Part shown: in pieces, positions 10,962-20,284 of the stretch
How the letters are laid out: the number at the start of each line of letters is the position of its first letter
Numbering within the stretch: the stretch's first letter is position 1
Source: Rhodocyclaceae bacterium
GTDB taxonomy: Bacteria > Pseudomonadota > Gammaproteobacteria > Burkholderiales > Rhodocyclaceae
DNA length: 64,000 bases
Assembly: GCA_028714035.1 (NCBI GenBank)
Contig: JAQTNA010000009.1
Location: 40,495 to 104,494, forward strand
Reading direction: 5' to 3'
Notes under the pieces: model-generated
The model's database searches: none
What the model was told of the DNA's origin: nothing
Seen by the model: the letters and a program-made list of their open reading frames with translations, nothing else
Translations under genes and position numbers: made by a program

Positions 10962-11677
10962 ACCTACTGATCTCCGATCTCCACCTCTGTCCCAGCCGGC
11001 GGGATGTGACCGGCGCTTTCCTGGATTTCCTGGAAGGACGGGCCAGGCAGGCCCGGGCGCTGTACATCCTGGGCGACCTGTTCGAATACTGGGTCGGAGA
11101 CGACTGCCTGGAAAGTGACGCCTTCGGCTCCGGCATCGTCCGGGCGCTCGCCGGACTCGTGCGAAGCGGCGTCCCCGGCTATCTCATGGTCGGCAACCGG
11201 GATTTCCTGATCGGCCCGGCGTTCGCCCGCGCATCCGGCCTCACCCTTCTGTCCGATCCGACGCTGATCGAACTTTCCGGCGTGCCGACCTTGCTCATGC
11301 ACGGCGACAGCCTGTGCTCGGATGACACCGCCTACCAGGCCTTCCGTGCGCTCAGTCGGAGCCCGGAGTGGCAGTCCGGGTTCCTCTCCCGTCCGCTCAC
11401 GGAACGGCACGCCATGGCCGAGGCCTACCGGCGCCAGAGCGAGGAAGAGAAGGCGGGCAAGGCGAGCGCCATCATGGATGTGAATCCGGAAGCCGTGGCG
11501 CAGGCCCTGCGCCGCCACGGCTACCCGCGCCTGATCCATGGCCACACCCACCGCCCCGCCCGACACGAGCACGAGGTGGATGGGCGATGCTGCGAACGCT
11601 GGGTGCTGCCGGACTGGAAAGACCGTGCGGTCTGGCTGGAGTGCGGCGCCGAAGGCTGCGTCAAGGAAGCCGGTTAG
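10955..11677 (+). CDS. lpxH: UDP-2,3-diacylglucosamine pyrophosphatase
   Basis: 240 aa. Hydrolyses UDP-2,3-diacylglucosamine to lipid X in lipid A synthesis at the inner-membrane face. Calcineurin-type metal motifs appear in order: ISDLHLCPS, LGDLFEYWVGDD, GNRDFL, MHGDSLCSDD and IHGHTHRPARH. The ATG at 10955 is the only start compatible with the conserved DLLISDLHL opening. It lies inside the right arm of a family B repeat and has no Shine-Dalgarno sequence, so translation may depend on coupling or on an unstructured leader. Confidence 0.95.
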   Translation: MPDLLISDLHLCPSRRDVTGAFLDFLEGRARQARALYILGDLFEYWVGDDCLESDAFGSGIVRALAGLVRSGVPGYLMVGNRDFLIGPAFARASGLTLLSDPTLIELSGVPTLLMHGDSLCSDDTAYQAFRALSRSPEWQSGFLSRPLTERHAMAEAYRRQSEEEKAGKASAIMDVNPEAVAQALRRHGYPRLIHGHTHRPARHEHEVDGRCCERWVLPDWKDRAVWLECGAEGCVKEAG

Positions 11678-11708
11678 CTCGGAAATCAGGCGCCGCCTTG
11701 CCACCCGT

Positions 11709-12620
11709 TCATGCAAAGGGATTCGCCAGGCGCAGCAGATCGAAAACGGTGTGGGCGCCGGGGTAGTAGTACTGGCTGACCCCGGCGAAGACCAGGGCGA
11801 GTACGAAGATCAGCGCGAACGGAATGCGCGTGTCGTGCCAGACGCTGCCCGCCCAGTCCTCGGCACCGATGCGGCGAGAGGCGCGGTGCAACCCGCCGCT
11901 CAGGGCACCGGCAAGCACGGCGTCGGCCAGGATGGTGGGCGCCGCATAGACCACATAGACCGCAGAACCAAAAATCACCGCCACCAACGCGGCCAGCGCC
12001 ACCAACGCCAGCCAGCCGTCACCGTCGCCTCCTCCTCCACCGCCGCCACTCGAACCGCTGTCGCCGAGGCTGAAGCTGCCGAACGATGAATCGGAGCCAC
12101 CGCTCACGGGAGCCTCCCCGCCGACGAAAGCACTGGAACCGCTGCCGCCCAGCGCGGGCTCGTCAAAAGACCCGGAAGAGCCGCCGCCCCCGAACGAACC
12201 GCCGCCGCCTTCGAACGAAGGACCGGACGAGCCGCCGCCCCAGGAGCCGCCACCTCCGGAACCGGAATTGCCGCCGGAGAAGCTTCCGCCCTGCGACGAC
12301 TGTCCGCTGGATGACAGGACAGCGTATCCGGCCAGGGCCAGCCAGATGCGGATGCCGAGGAAGAACGCGCCGTAGGCCGCGAGGATCATCAGCGGATAGC
12401 GCCAGAGCATGGACGTGACGCCCACCCAGAAGAGGAGTTTCGTCGCGATCAGGCCGGCGCCGAAGCAGGCCGAGAGGATCAACAGCATGTCCATGCGCAC
12501 ATGGGAACGGTCCGCGAATTTTTTTACCAGGCGGTCCCGCAGCCGCTCCACGGAACGAGCCGATTCAACGGGGCCATCGGAATTCTCGCCTCTGGCAGTC
12601 GGTTTTCTGGGCTTGTTCAT
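11709..12620 (-). CDS. Membrane protein with Gly/Ser-rich linker, function unknown
   Basis: 303 aa from ATG 12620, which has GAGGAG 5-6 nt upstream. The charged N-terminus carries KPRKPTARGENSDG. Two hydrophobic segments follow (around MDMLLILSACFGAGLIATKL and LMILAAYGAFFLGIRIWLAL). Next come about 95 residues of Gly/Ser with spaced Phe (SFGGGGSSG-type repeats), then two more hydrophobic segments (WLALVALAALVAVIFGSAVY and RIPFALIFVLALVFAGVSQY). The linker is probably disordered. It is 78 bp downstream of pgeF on the same strand and may be the last gene of that operon. I do not recognise a family. GC-rich low complexity makes the linker prone to length variation. Confidence 0.7.
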   Translation of the reverse strand: MNKPRKPTARGENSDGPVESARSVERLRDRLVKKFADRSHVRMDMLLILSACFGAGLIATKLLFWVGVTSMLWRYPLMILAAYGAFFLGIRIWLALAGYAVLSSSGQSSQGGSFSGGNSGSGGGGSWGGGSSGPSFEGGGGSFGGGGSSGSFDEPALGGSGSSAFVGGEAPVSGGSDSSFGSFSLGDSGSSGGGGGGGDGDGWLALVALAALVAVIFGSAVYVVYAAPTILADAVLAGALSGGLHRASRRIGAEDWAGSVWHDTRIPFALIFVLALVFAGVSQYYYPGAHTVFDLLRLANPFA

Positions 12621-12698
12621 GGGGCACTCCTCTAAAATGATCCGCTTTAAGACAACTGGCGGGTGCTTCTGAACTGCGATGCTTGGAAACAACCCGAG

Positions 12699-13424
12699 TC
12701 AGTCGGAAAGCCACACCAGGCTCGCCATGCGGCCGGTGACGCCATCCCGGCGAAAGGAATAGAAGCGCTCCGGATCACCGAAGGTGCATAGGCCGCCACC
12801 CCAGGTTCCGGCAACGCCCAGGACCGCCAGGCGCTGCCGGGCGAGCAGGTAGAGATCGCCCAGCCATCTGCCCTCCCTTTCCCGGAAGGCCAGGGCCGCC
12901 TCCGGATCGTGCTCCGTGAAGGCCTGGCGCACCTCGGCGCCCACCTCGAAGGCCTCCGGGCCGATGGCCGGCCCCAGCCAGGCGAGCACTTCCCCAGGCG
13001 CCACGCCCATGGCCGCCACGGCGGACTCGATCACCCCCGCGCACAGGCCGCGCCACCCGGCATGGGCCGCGGCGACCACCGTGCCGGCCCGGTCGCACAA
13101 GAGCACCGGCAGGCAGTCGGCGGTCATGACGGCACAGGCCGCACCGGGCAGGCGGGAGACCGAGCCGTCGGCGGCGGCACCCGGCACCGCCGACCCCGCC
13201 ACGGCGATAGCCGTGCCGTGCACCTGGTTCAGCCAGAGGGGCCGCGCGCCCGTTGCCCCCGCCAGGATATCCCGGTTTCGCGCCACGCATTCCGGATCGT
13301 CACCCACGTGATTTCCCAGATTCATCGAGGCATAAGGGGTGGGACTCACGCCCCCGGCGCGCGTGGTGGACAGGGCGCGGACGTTGCCGGGGGCAGGCCA
13401 GTCGGGAAGAATCCAGTCGTTCAC
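12699..13424 (-). CDS. pgeF: Multicopper-oxidase-fold purine nucleoside phosphorylase / peptidoglycan editing factor
   Basis: 241 aa, YfiH/DUF152 family. Family members cleave adenosine-type nucleosides and, in E. coli, remove wrongly built UDP-MurNAc-L-Ser. The metal-site motifs are visible as LWLNQVHGTAI, MTADCLPVLLCDRAG, AAHAGWRGLCAGVIE and a C-terminal CTFGDPERFYSFRRDG. It overlaps the uracil-DNA glycosylase gene by 4 bp, so they are translationally coupled. Placement behind nagZ, a peptidoglycan-recycling gene, fits the editing role. Confidence 0.92.
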   Translation of the reverse strand: MNDWILPDWPAPGNVRALSTTRAGGVSPTPYASMNLGNHVGDDPECVARNRDILAGATGARPLWLNQVHGTAIAVAGSAVPGAAADGSVSRLPGAACAVMTADCLPVLLCDRAGTVVAAAHAGWRGLCAGVIESAVAAMGVAPGEVLAWLGPAIGPEAFEVGAEVRQAFTEHDPEAALAFREREGRWLGDLYLLARQRLAVLGVAGTWGGGLCTFGDPERFYSFRRDGVTGRMASLVWLSD

Positions 13425-14056
13425 GGCTTCCGGTCCAGTTCGTGCCGGATCGCCTGGAATACCCGGGCGAAGGACTCAGGCGTCAGGCGCCGCGTCTGGG
13501 TGTTGTAGCGGCTGCAATGGTAGGAATCGAACAGCACCCGCCCGCCGGGCAGTTCGTGGCGTGCCCCATGGCCGAAAGCAAGGGCCGAGGCCTTCATTCC
13601 GAGCGCCATGAGCACGGCCTTGTGCGCCACCAGTCCCAGGGCCAGGATGGCCCGCACCGAAGTCAGGGCTTGCAGTTCTTCCGCCAGGTGGCGGTTGCAG
13701 GTGCGGATCTCGGAAGGCTCCGGCTTGTTGGCCGGCGGCAGGCATTTCACCGCATTGGTGATGCGGCAGCCGACGAGGCGCAGGGGGTCGTCGGCGGAGA
13801 TGGACTCCGGCGCGGTAGCGAAGCCGAAATCGTGGAGCGTCTGGTACAAAAGGATGCCGGCATGGTCGCCGGTGAAGGGTCGGCCGGTGCGGTTGGCGCC
13901 GTGCATGCCTGGGGCCAGGCCCACGATCAGGAGCCCTGGCTGCGGATCGCCGAAGGGGGGCACCGGGGCGGCGAAATAGTCCGGATGCCGTTCCCGCACC
14001 CCGTCCAGGAAGCCCGCGAGGCGCGCACAGTCCCGGCAGCCCCGAACGGCGCTCAT
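13421..14056 (-). CDS. Uracil-DNA glycosylase, family 5 (UDGb)
   Basis: 211 aa. Removes uracil and probably other deaminated bases from DNA. Motif 1 of the UDGb family is nearly canonical ([19 protein letters not shown]). Four cysteines suited to a 4Fe-4S cluster occur in CRDCARL and in CRITNAVKC...CNRHL. Motif 2 is read as [12 protein letters not shown]. The start ATG at 14056 overlaps the nagZ stop by 4 bp; an upstream in-frame extension is only the antisense of nagZ. Embedded between nagZ and pgeF, it is expressed with cell-wall recycling genes, presumably by operon history. Confidence 0.88.
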   Translation of the reverse strand: MSAVRGCRDCARLAGFLDGVRERHPDYFAAPVPPFGDPQPGLLIVGLAPGMHGANRTGRPFTGDHAGILLYQTLHDFGFATAPESISADDPLRLVGCRITNAVKCLPPANKPEPSEIRTCNRHLAEELQALTSVRAILALGLVAHKAVLMALGMKASALAFGHGARHELPGGRVLFDSYHCSRYNTQTRRLTPESFARVFQAIRHELDRKP

Positions 14057-15087
14057 GCGGACTCCGCCAGGGCCGCCACCAGCTCCCGCGCCGCCCGATA
14101 GCCATCCGAGTCCAGAGTGGGAGCGGGTATCCTTGGCATGAGGGCCAGCAGGCGCGCCTCGGACGCCTTGCGTGGCGCAGGCTGCCAGCCGGCTACCAGT
14201 TCCAGGGCCGCGGCACGGTCGTTGCACACCAGCACGACGTCGCAGCCGGCGTCCCAGGCGGCCCCGGCCCGCTGGACGATGCCGCCCGCCACCTTGGCTC
14301 CGGCCATGGAAAGGTCGTCGCTGAAGATGGCGCCCTCGAAATGCAGTTCGCCGCGCAACACCTGCTTCAGCCAGAAGGAGGAGAAGCCGGCCGGTTTGCC
14401 CCGATCCACCTGGTCGTAGATGACGTGGGCCGGCATCACGCCGCCCAGCTTCCCGCCCATGAGCTTGTAGGGCGCCAGATCCGATCCGGCCAGTTCCACG
14501 ATGTTGCGTTCATCCACGGGAATCGCCACGTGGGAGTCGGCGGCGACATGGCCATGGCCGGGAAAGTGCTTGCCCACCGCGGCCATGCCCGCCAGTGCCA
14601 GGCCCTCGATCAGCGACTCCGCCAGGCGAGCCACCGCCTCGGGTTTCCGATGCAGGGCACGGTCACCGATCACCGTGGACAGGCCGAAATCCAGGTCCAG
14701 CACGGGCGTGAAGCTGAGATCCACACCGCCGGCGCGCAATTCGGCCGCCAGGACGAAGCCCACGGCATGGGCGGCCTGCCGCGCCTTCTCCCGGTCCTGA
14801 TCCCAGATACGGCCAAGGATGCGCATGGCGGGCAGGCGCGTGAACCCTTCCCGGAAGCGCTGCACCCTCCCGCCTTCGTGATCCACGGCAATCAGCAAGG
14901 GCGGTTCCCGCAGGGCATGAATCTCCCCGGTCAGACGGCGCAGTTGCTCCGGGGTTTCGTAGTTGCGGGAAAACAGGATGACGCCGCCGACCAGGGGCTG
15001 GCACAGCAGTTCCCGGTCTTCGGCGGTGAGTTCCTTTCCGGGCAAATCAAGCATGACCGGACCGGTGCGGGATGAGAGGGTATTCAT
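14053..15087 (-). CDS. nagZ: Beta-N-acetylhexosaminidase, cytoplasmic, peptidoglycan recycling
   Basis: 344 aa, glycoside hydrolase family 3. Cleaves GlcNAc from 1,6-anhydro-MurNAc peptides. Key blocks are [34 protein letters not shown] and [14 protein letters not shown], which contains the His-Asp catalytic dyad loop, then the nucleophile region [13 protein letters not shown] set the start at [17 protein letters not shown] (15087); the frame continues to 15126 without a better start. Seventh gene counting from lepB in the conserved operon. Confidence 0.95.
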   Translation of the reverse strand: MNTLSSRTGPVMLDLPGKELTAEDRELLCQPLVGGVILFSRNYETPEQLRRLTGEIHALREPPLLIAVDHEGGRVQRFREGFTRLPAMRILGRIWDQDREKARQAAHAVGFVLAAELRAGGVDLSFTPVLDLDFGLSTVIGDRALHRKPEAVARLAESLIEGLALAGMAAVGKHFPGHGHVAADSHVAIPVDERNIVELAGSDLAPYKLMGGKLGGVMPAHVIYDQVDRGKPAGFSSFWLKQVLRGELHFEGAIFSDDLSMAGAKVAGGIVQRAGAAWDAGCDVVLVCNDRAAALELVAGWQPAPRKASEARLLALMPRIPAPTLDSDGYRAARELVAALAESA

Positions 15088-15143
15088 GGCGTGAAGGCGC
15101 TTGTGCGGGACATTCCCGAATCGCAATGCCTGGCTTGCCGCGT

Positions 15144-15524
15144 TCAGCCTTGTTCTTCAATCACCACGAATGCGACGGCGTAGTCTCTTTCGTCGGAAAG
15201 ACTGAGATGGGCGGCAAGCTTCCGGCTCTGCATGAGCGGCAAAAGTTCGCCAGAATACCCGAGCGAAGGCTTGCCAATTTGATCATGCTCAATGAAAACC
15301 GTCTGGAAACCCACCGGCGGGCGGATTCCCGTGCCGAAAGCCTTGGAGAAGGCCTCCTTGGCGGCGAAACGCTTGGCCAGGAAGCGTCCGCCGTGGGGCG
15401 AGCGCCGCCAGGCCTCCCGCTCCGCCTCGGTCAGGATGCGCTCGGCAAAGCGTTCCCCGTGACGCCCCAGGATTTCCTCCATGCGCGCCACGGAAACGAT
15501 GTCCGTGCCGATGCCGAAGATCAC
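15144..15524 (-). CDS. acpS: Holo-[acyl-carrier-protein] synthase
   Basis: 126 aa. Transfers 4'-phosphopantetheine from CoA to apo-ACP. The family signature is complete: [20 protein letters not shown] at the N-terminus, with the Mg-binding Asp, and [16 protein letters not shown]. The start overlaps the pdxJ stop by 4 bp. The pdxJ-acpS pair is a conserved gammaproteobacterial and betaproteobacterial arrangement. Confidence 0.96.
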   Translation of the reverse strand: MIFGIGTDIVSVARMEEILGRHGERFAERILTEAEREAWRRSPHGGRFLAKRFAAKEAFSKAFGTGIRPPVGFQTVFIEHDQIGKPSLGYSGELLPLMQSRKLAAHLSLSDERDYAVAFVVIEEQG

Positions 15525-16255
15525 GCCCGGGCTTCCATCATGAGACGCTTCATGCGGGACACCGCCTCCTGCCAGCCGAGGAAGATGGACTCGCCCACGA
15601 TGGCGTGGCCGATGTTGAGTTCGGCGATCCCGGGAATGGCGGCGATGGCCTGAACGTTCCCGTAATGCAGGCCGTGCCCGGCGTTTACCTTGTCGAAGCC
15701 CAGGGTGGTGCCATAGGCCACGGCCTCCCGGATGCGCTCCAACTCCCGCGCCGTCTCATCCGCATCGTGGCTCTCGGCATAACGGCCGGTATGCAGTTCG
15801 ATCACCGGCGCGCCCGCCTCCCGGGCCGCCGCAAGCTGCATCGTGTTCGGATCTATGAAGAGCGACACCCGGATGCCCGCCTTGGCGAGCTTCTTCACGG
15901 CGGCCTGCACCCGCTCGAAGCTGCCGGCCACGTCCAGCCCCCCCTCGGTCGTCAGTTCCAGGCGCCGCTCGGGCACCAGGCATACGTCCTGGGGCGCGAT
16001 GCGCAAGGCGAAGTCCACCATCTCCTCTGTGACGGCCGCCTCCAGGTTCATGCGCGTCTTCAGCAGCGGGCGCAGTGTTTCCACGTCCTTGTCCTGGATA
16101 TGCCGCCGGTCCTCCCGCAGGTGCAGGGTGATGGCGTCCGCCCCGAACTGTTCCGCCAGGAGCGCGGCCCGGATGGGGTCGGGATAGGATGTGCCCCGCG
16201 CCTGTCTCAGAGTGGCCACGTGGTCAATGTTTACGCCGAGTTCAATCATGTTCAA
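15521..16255 (-). CDS. pdxJ: Pyridoxine 5'-phosphate synthase
   Basis: 244 aa. Condenses 1-deoxy-D-xylulose 5-phosphate with aminoacetone 3-phosphate in vitamin B6 synthesis. The conserved opening [16 protein letters not shown], the catalytic [26 protein letters not shown] and the phosphate-binding [14 protein letters not shown] are all present. MNMIEL leaves two possible starts (16255 or 16249). It is separated from recO by about 80 bp of a family-B-like hairpin. Confidence 0.96.
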   Translation of the reverse strand: MNMIELGVNIDHVATLRQARGTSYPDPIRAALLAEQFGADAITLHLREDRRHIQDKDVETLRPLLKTRMNLEAAVTEEMVDFALRIAPQDVCLVPERRLELTTEGGLDVAGSFERVQAAVKKLAKAGIRVSLFIDPNTMQLAAAREAGAPVIELHTGRYAESHDADETARELERIREAVAYGTTLGFDKVNAGHGLHYGNVQAIAAIPGIAELNIGHAIVGESIFLGWQEAVSRMKRLMMEARA

Positions 16256-16263
16256 ACCTTATC

Positions 16264-16336
16264 AAAATCATGAGAGGAGAGTGGAGAGCAATGTCAGCGT
16301 GCCATAGCTGCGGCAAGCATCGCTCTCCGCTCGCCA
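16264..16336. repeat. Family B-like imperfect hairpin (B7)
   Basis: The left arm (GAGGAGAGTGGAGAGCAATG) and right arm (CATCGCTCTCCGCTCGCCACT) are inverted approximations using a GTGGAGAGC word. It fills the recO-pdxJ gap up to the recO stop. Weaker than the other members. Confidence 0.5.
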
Positions 16337-17065
16337 CTACAACTCCTGCATCTCCATGAATACCCGCCGCGTGTGCAGCGCCTGGCCTCCCAGAGTATGG
16401 CCCAGGAGATGACGCATGAGGGTCTTGGCCTGGTGCAGGGTTTCGGCGTCCGCATAGTCGTCCCTTGCCATGGCCAGGAGCGCCTTCCCCGTGAACAGGG
16501 GGGAGGCGGCCTCCGCGTCCGCCACTCGAACGGGACCGCGTTCCGGGAGGTAGGCATAAAGCCCCTCCGCCACCACGGCCTCGCCGCCTTCCGCCTCGTG
16601 CTCCAGCGACACGCCGTAGCCCAGTTCCTGCAACAAGGTCAGTTCAAAGCGGCGAAGACTGGCCGCCCCTCCCGAGTCCGGACTCAGGGCCAGCTGCCGC
16701 ACCACCTCGCCGTAGGCCTGGAACAGGCCCGGATGGGCATCGTCCCGAGGCAGAAGGCGCAGCAGCAGTTCGTTCAGATAGTAGCCCACCAGAAGCGCCT
16801 GCCCGGTCAGGAGAGGCTGGCCGCCCTGCCACTCCGCCTTCGCGAGGGTGCGGACCTCGCCGCCGCCGAACCAGGACAGTTCCAGTGGTGCAAAGGCCAT
16901 GAGCAGGCCGCGCAACTGGGAGTGAGGACGGCGCGCCCCTCTGGCCACCAGGCCCACCCGCCCGTGATCGCGGCTGAATGCCTCGACGATCAGGCTGGTT
17001 TCCCGATAGGGGTGGCTGTGCAGCACATAGGCCGCCGCCCCGTCCACCCGGTTCCTGCCACTCAT
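16337..17065 (-). CDS. recO: DNA repair protein RecO
   Basis: 242 aa. RecF-pathway mediator that helps load RecA on SSB-coated DNA. The N-terminal OB fold is typical (AAYVLHSHPYRETSLIVEAF, then GRVGLVARGARRPHSQLRG), followed by the helical C-terminal domain. I chose the ATG at 17065 (MSGRNRVDG). The frame remains open into the upstream family B repeat, but those residues (PLPTSHFPLAPF) are translated repeat. It lies in the conserved era-recO-pdxJ order. Confidence 0.93.
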   Translation of the reverse strand: MSGRNRVDGAAAYVLHSHPYRETSLIVEAFSRDHGRVGLVARGARRPHSQLRGLLMAFAPLELSWFGGGEVRTLAKAEWQGGQPLLTGQALLVGYYLNELLLRLLPRDDAHPGLFQAYGEVVRQLALSPDSGGAASLRRFELTLLQELGYGVSLEHEAEGGEAVVAEGLYAYLPERGPVRVADAEAASPLFTGKALLAMARDDYADAETLHQAKTLMRHLLGHTLGGQALHTRRVFMEMQEL

Positions 17066-17068
17066 CGG

Positions 17069-17219
17069 TGCGCCCCTGAAGGGCGCAAGCGGGAAGTGGG
17101 AAGTGGGAAGTGGGAAACGGAGCAACTGCGGGAGTCAGCGCCCCCTCGACGGGACACACCCAATCTCCGTGGCCCAAGCCGCATACCCCACTCCCAACTT
17201 CCCACTCCCTACTCCCCGA
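17069..17219. repeat. Family B word-repeat hairpin (B3)
   Basis: The left arm is four copies of the word GGGAAGT (17091 on) and the right arm is CCCACTCCCAACTTCCCACT. A short palindrome TGCGCCCCTGAAGGGCGCA sits at 17069-17087. The element fills the whole era-recO gap and ends one base before the era stop codon. Confidence 0.8.
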
Positions 17220-18146
17220 TCACTCGTAACCGAGGCTTTTGAGCGCACGCTCGTCGTCGGCCCAGCCGCTCCGGACCTTGACCCATACTTCCAGGAAAAC
17301 CTTGCCGTCGAAGAGGCGTTCCAGATCCAGGCGCGCATCACTGGCCACGGACTTGAGGGTTTCCCCGCCCTTGCCGATAACGATGGCCTTGTGCGCCTGC
17401 CGGTCCACGATGATGGCGGCGTGGATGCGGCGCAGCGCTCCTTCGATCTCGAATTTCTCGATCTCCACCGTCATGCCGTAGGGCAATTCATCACCCAGGC
17501 GCCGGAACAGCTTCTCCCGCAGGAATTCGGCCGCCAGGAAGCGCTCGGAGCGGTCGGTGATGTCGTCCGGATCATACATGGGCTCGCATTCCGGCAAGAG
17601 AGCCGCCGCGGCCTTGATCAGTTCGTCCGTGGCCTGCCCCTTGGCGGCGGATACCGGCACCATGGCGGCGAATTCCCGTTCGGCGGAGAGCCTCTGGAGG
17701 AAGGGCAGGAGGACATTCTTGTCCTTCAGGCGATCCACCTTGTTGATGACCAGGATCACCGGCACATTCTCCGGCAGCAGCTTGAGGATGGCCTGATCCG
17801 CCTCGCCCCAATGCCCCGCCTCGATCACGAACAGGACCAGGTCCACCGACTGTAGGGACTGCACCACGGCCCGGTTCATCACCCGGTTCAGCGCATTCTT
17901 GTGCTTGGTCTGGAACCCCGGGGTATCCACGAACACGAACTGCACCGCCCCCTGGGTGAGGATGCCGCGAATCTGGTGCCGGGTGGTCTGGGCCTTGCGC
18001 GAGGTGATGCTGATCTTCTGCCCCACCAGGCGATTCATCAGGGTGGACTTGCCCACGTTGGGCCTGCCGACCACCGCCACGTAGCCGGTGTGGAAGGCTG
18101 TTGCCGCGGCCTCTTGGGAAACGGTTTCCTGCTTGGTTTCGTTCAT
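17220..18146 (-). CDS. era: GTPase Era, 16S rRNA maturation
   Basis: 308 aa. Binds the 3' end of 16S rRNA during 30S assembly. G1 [17 protein letters not shown]3 [15 protein letters not shown] and G4 [10 protein letters not shown] are present. The C-terminal KH domain ends [19 protein letters not shown]. The start overlaps the rnc stop by 4 bp, the usual rnc-era coupling. Confidence 0.97.
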   Translation of the reverse strand: MNETKQETVSQEAAATAFHTGYVAVVGRPNVGKSTLMNRLVGQKISITSRKAQTTRHQIRGILTQGAVQFVFVDTPGFQTKHKNALNRVMNRAVVQSLQSVDLVLFVIEAGHWGEADQAILKLLPENVPVILVINKVDRLKDKNVLLPFLQRLSAEREFAAMVPVSAAKGQATDELIKAAAALLPECEPMYDPDDITDRSERFLAAEFLREKLFRRLGDELPYGMTVEIEKFEIEGALRRIHAAIIVDRQAHKAIVIGKGGETLKSVASDARLDLERLFDGKVFLEVWVKVRSGWADDERALKSLGYE

Positions 18147-18817
18147 CGCTTTCCACTCAATTTATCCAGGGCCGCCTTGGCCGCTTCCTGCTCCGCGGCG
18201 CGCCGACTCGGGCCGACCCCCGTGGCGACCGGGCCGGCACCCTCCAGCACGCAATCCACCTCGAACTCCTGGGCGTGGTGCTCGCCCCGCGTCGTCTTCA
18301 ACACATATTGGGGCAAGGCACGACGCCGCCCCTGGAGAAACTCCTGAAGCGCCGTCTTCGCGTCCTTGGCCGGCTTGCCGGCATCCACTTCCGCCAGCAG
18401 CGGCTCGAAGAGGCGCAGAATCAGCGCGCGTACCGCCTCGAAACCGCTGTCCAGCATCACGGCACCGAACACCGCTTCCAGCGCATCCGCCAGGATGGAG
18501 GGACGACGGGCGCCGCCGCTCTTGAGCTCGCCTTCCCCGAGGAAGAGATACTGGCCCAGATTCAGCGACTCTGCGACCCGGAACAGGGCCTCCTGGCGCA
18601 CCAGGCTGGCACGCAGCCGGGAAAGATCGCCCTCGCGCATCTGGTCGAAGCGCTGATGCAGCACCCAGGCCATGACGCAGTTGAGCACGCTGTCGCCGAG
18701 AAACTCCAGGCGCTCGTTGTTGGGCGTGCCGAAGCTGCGGTGCGTAAGCGCCTGGGAAAGGAGTGCGGGTTGCTGGAAACTGTAGCCGAGCAGCCGTTCC
18801 AGCTTGGGGTTGGCCAT
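18143..18817 (-). CDS. rnc: Ribonuclease III
   Basis: 224 aa. Cleaves double-stranded RNA in rRNA processing and mRNA turnover. The RNase III signature [18 protein letters not shown] and the second acidic site [18 protein letters not shown] are intact. A C-terminal dsRNA-binding domain spans about residues 150-222. The start context is unusual. The only Shine-Dalgarno-like sequence (GGTAGG) is the edge of the family C repeat that lies directly upstream. Confidence 0.97.
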   Translation of the reverse strand: MANPKLERLLGYSFQQPALLSQALTHRSFGTPNNERLEFLGDSVLNCVMAWVLHQRFDQMREGDLSRLRASLVRQEALFRVAESLNLGQYLFLGEGELKSGGARRPSILADALEAVFGAVMLDSGFEAVRALILRLFEPLLAEVDAGKPAKDAKTALQEFLQGRRRALPQYVLKTTRGEHHAQEFEVDCVLEGAGPVATGVGPSRRAAEQEAAKAALDKLSGKR

Positions 18818-18824
18818 GCGAACC

Positions 18825-18978
18825 TACCGTGAAAGTCGCGACAGCGACTCACGAAGCTCCCCTCGCGCCCTGCGGGGCGAGAGGGGGCTTCGGGGAGCAC
18901 GCTCCCCGCCCTCGCAGCCGGCTGGCAATGCAGTGCCGGCCGTGGGGCGCGGAGGCGGGGGAGTGAGGGGGAGATTTA
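18825..18978. repeat. Family C multi-hairpin repeat, copy 1
   Basis: About 153 bp, near-identical (roughly 90% by eye) to 43204-43358 and in the same orientation. It contains four successive inverted pairs: GTCGCGACAGCGAC; CCCTCGCGCCCTGCGGGGCGAG; GGGGAGCACGCTCCCC; and GCCGGC...GCCGGC around AATGCAGT. It fills most of the gap between the DUF4845 gene and rnc inside the lepA operon. No reading frame in it resembles a protein. Confidence 0.85.
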
Positions 18979-19020
18979 CGAGCACATTCATCGCCGGGGA
19001 TCGCGGTAGACCATAAGTGG

Positions 19021-19404
19021 TTAGCCGCCGGGCTTGGTAGCGCCCTGGAAATCAATGGTGAGGTTGACCGGGCCGAACAGTGGGATCTTCTTCGTATAGG
19101 CGAATCCGATCACCAGTTCGCTGCCTTCCTTGCTGATGTCCAAGTCCGTGGGCGATATGGCGGTGATGTCGTCCACCTGAGCCCGCTTGCTGAAAGCCTC
19201 GCGCACCTCGGGAACCGAGGCGCCCTTCAACTCTCCGCTTTTCACCAGCGCGTTCACGTCATTGCGGATGGTGAAGTACTCCATCAGGGCGGGCACGACC
19301 CTCATGACGAGCAAGGCGAGCAGCAGCACCACCAGGGCCATAATCAGCATGCCGACGAGGGTAAAGCCATGCTGACGCTTTACCGCCTTCCGGAGAGTCT
19401 TCAT
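19021..19404 (-). CDS. DUF4845 single-pass membrane protein
   Basis: 127 aa. The N-terminus KRQHGFTLVGMLIMALVVLL looks like a type IV prepilin leader (G before FTLV) followed by a transmembrane helix, though the usual Glu at position 5 is replaced by Gly. The remainder (YFTIRNDVNALVKSG, then DITAISPTDLDISKEGSELV) is a small periplasmic domain. A protein of this type regularly sits between lepB and rnc in betaproteobacteria. The start at 19404 overlaps the lepB stop by 4 bp. Function unknown. Confidence 0.88.
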   Translation of the reverse strand: MKTLRKAVKRQHGFTLVGMLIMALVVLLLALLVMRVVPALMEYFTIRNDVNALVKSGELKGASVPEVREAFSKRAQVDDITAISPTDLDISKEGSELVIGFAYTKKIPLFGPVNLTIDFQGATKPGG

Positions 19405-20189
19405 CTGAATCCGCCTATGCGCTGCAAGTCGCCGAAATTGAACCAGATCATGAATGCCTTGCCGACGATATTGGCTTCGGGCACGAAGCCCCATATCCGG
19501 CTGTCGCTGCTGGCGTCCCGGTTGTCGCCCATCATGAAGTAATGGCCCTGGGGCACCGTGCAGGAGAATCCGTCGGTATTGTAGATGCAGTTTTCCCGGA
19601 ATGGGAACTGGTTGACGAAAGGCACGTAGGCCGGGGCGTCCTTCTCGTTCAGGATGGCGTGGTCCACGCCCCCCAGATTCTCCACGAACCGGGGCGAGTA
19701 ATAGAGCTTGTCCTTGTGCAGGTAATCCGGCGCGGCCTTCGTGGCCTGGGCTTCGCCATTGATGAACAGGCGTTTGTTGCGGTAGATCACCTTGTCACCG
19801 GGCAGGCCGACGACGCGCTTGATGTAGTCCAGGGACGGATCTTCCGGATAGCGGAATACCATCACGTCGCCGCGCTTGGGATCGTTCATGGCTACGATCT
19901 TCTTGTTCACGATCGGCAGACGGATGCCATAGGTGAACTTGTTGACCAGGATGAAATCGCCCACCAGCAGGGTCGGAATCATGGAGCCGGAAGGAATCTT
20001 GAAGGGTTCCACCACGAAGGAGCGCAGGAAGAACACCACCAGTATGACCGGGAAAAAGCTGCCGCCGTACTCCACCCACCAAGGATCGGGCGCCCCCGCC
20101 GGACGGCGCTTCCGGGCATGAAAGCGATCAAAGGCCCAGACGACGCCGGTGGCCAGCAACAGGATGAAGAGGATCAGGGCGAAGTTCAT
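19401..20189 (-). CDS. lepB: Signal peptidase I
   Basis: 262 aa. Removes signal peptides from Sec and Tat substrates at the inner membrane. There are two N-terminal hydrophobic segments (ALILFILLLATGVVWAF and FPVILVVFFLRSFVV). The catalytic Ser is in KIPSGSMIPTLLVGDF (Ser69) and the catalytic Lys in YIKRVVGLPGDKV. The box E-type motif is GHYFMMGDNRDASSDSR. It is preceded by a family B repeat that separates it from lepA. Confidence 0.97.
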   Translation of the reverse strand: MNFALILFILLLATGVVWAFDRFHARKRRPAGAPDPWWVEYGGSFFPVILVVFFLRSFVVEPFKIPSGSMIPTLLVGDFILVNKFTYGIRLPIVNKKIVAMNDPKRGDVMVFRYPEDPSLDYIKRVVGLPGDKVIYRNKRLFINGEAQATKAAPDYLHKDKLYYSPRFVENLGGVDHAILNEKDAPAYVPFVNQFPFRENCIYNTDGFSCTVPQGHYFMMGDNRDASSDSRIWGFVPEANIVGKAFMIWFNFGDLQRIGGFR

Positions 20190-20195
20190 ATCAAT

Positions 20196-20284
20196 TTCCA
20201 GTTGTCAGTTATCAGTTGTCAGTCAAAGCATGCGCGGCCGAAGGCCGCGGTAAATGCCTGGCAACTGGCAACTGACAACTGTCA
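20196..20284. repeat. Family B word-repeat hairpin (B2)
   Basis: The left arm is CCAGTTGTCAGTTATCAGTT and the right arm AACTGGCAACTGACAACTG. The centre is a GC palindrome GCGGCCGAAGGCCGC. It uses the same CAGTTGTCAG word as the element before lpxH. It fills the lepA-lepB gap and overlaps the last codon and stop of lepA. Confidence 0.8.

Noticed and set aside
17066..17125. Longer RecO start at 17125
   Set aside because: The extra residues (PLPTSHFPLAPF) are translated family B repeat and are absent from the RecO pattern; the ATG at 17065 fits.
17091..17219. Tandem GGGAAGT words taken as a possible CRISPR array or VNTR
   Set aside because: The words are only 7-8 nt, have no spacers and are mirrored by an inverted arm; this is the family B hairpin.
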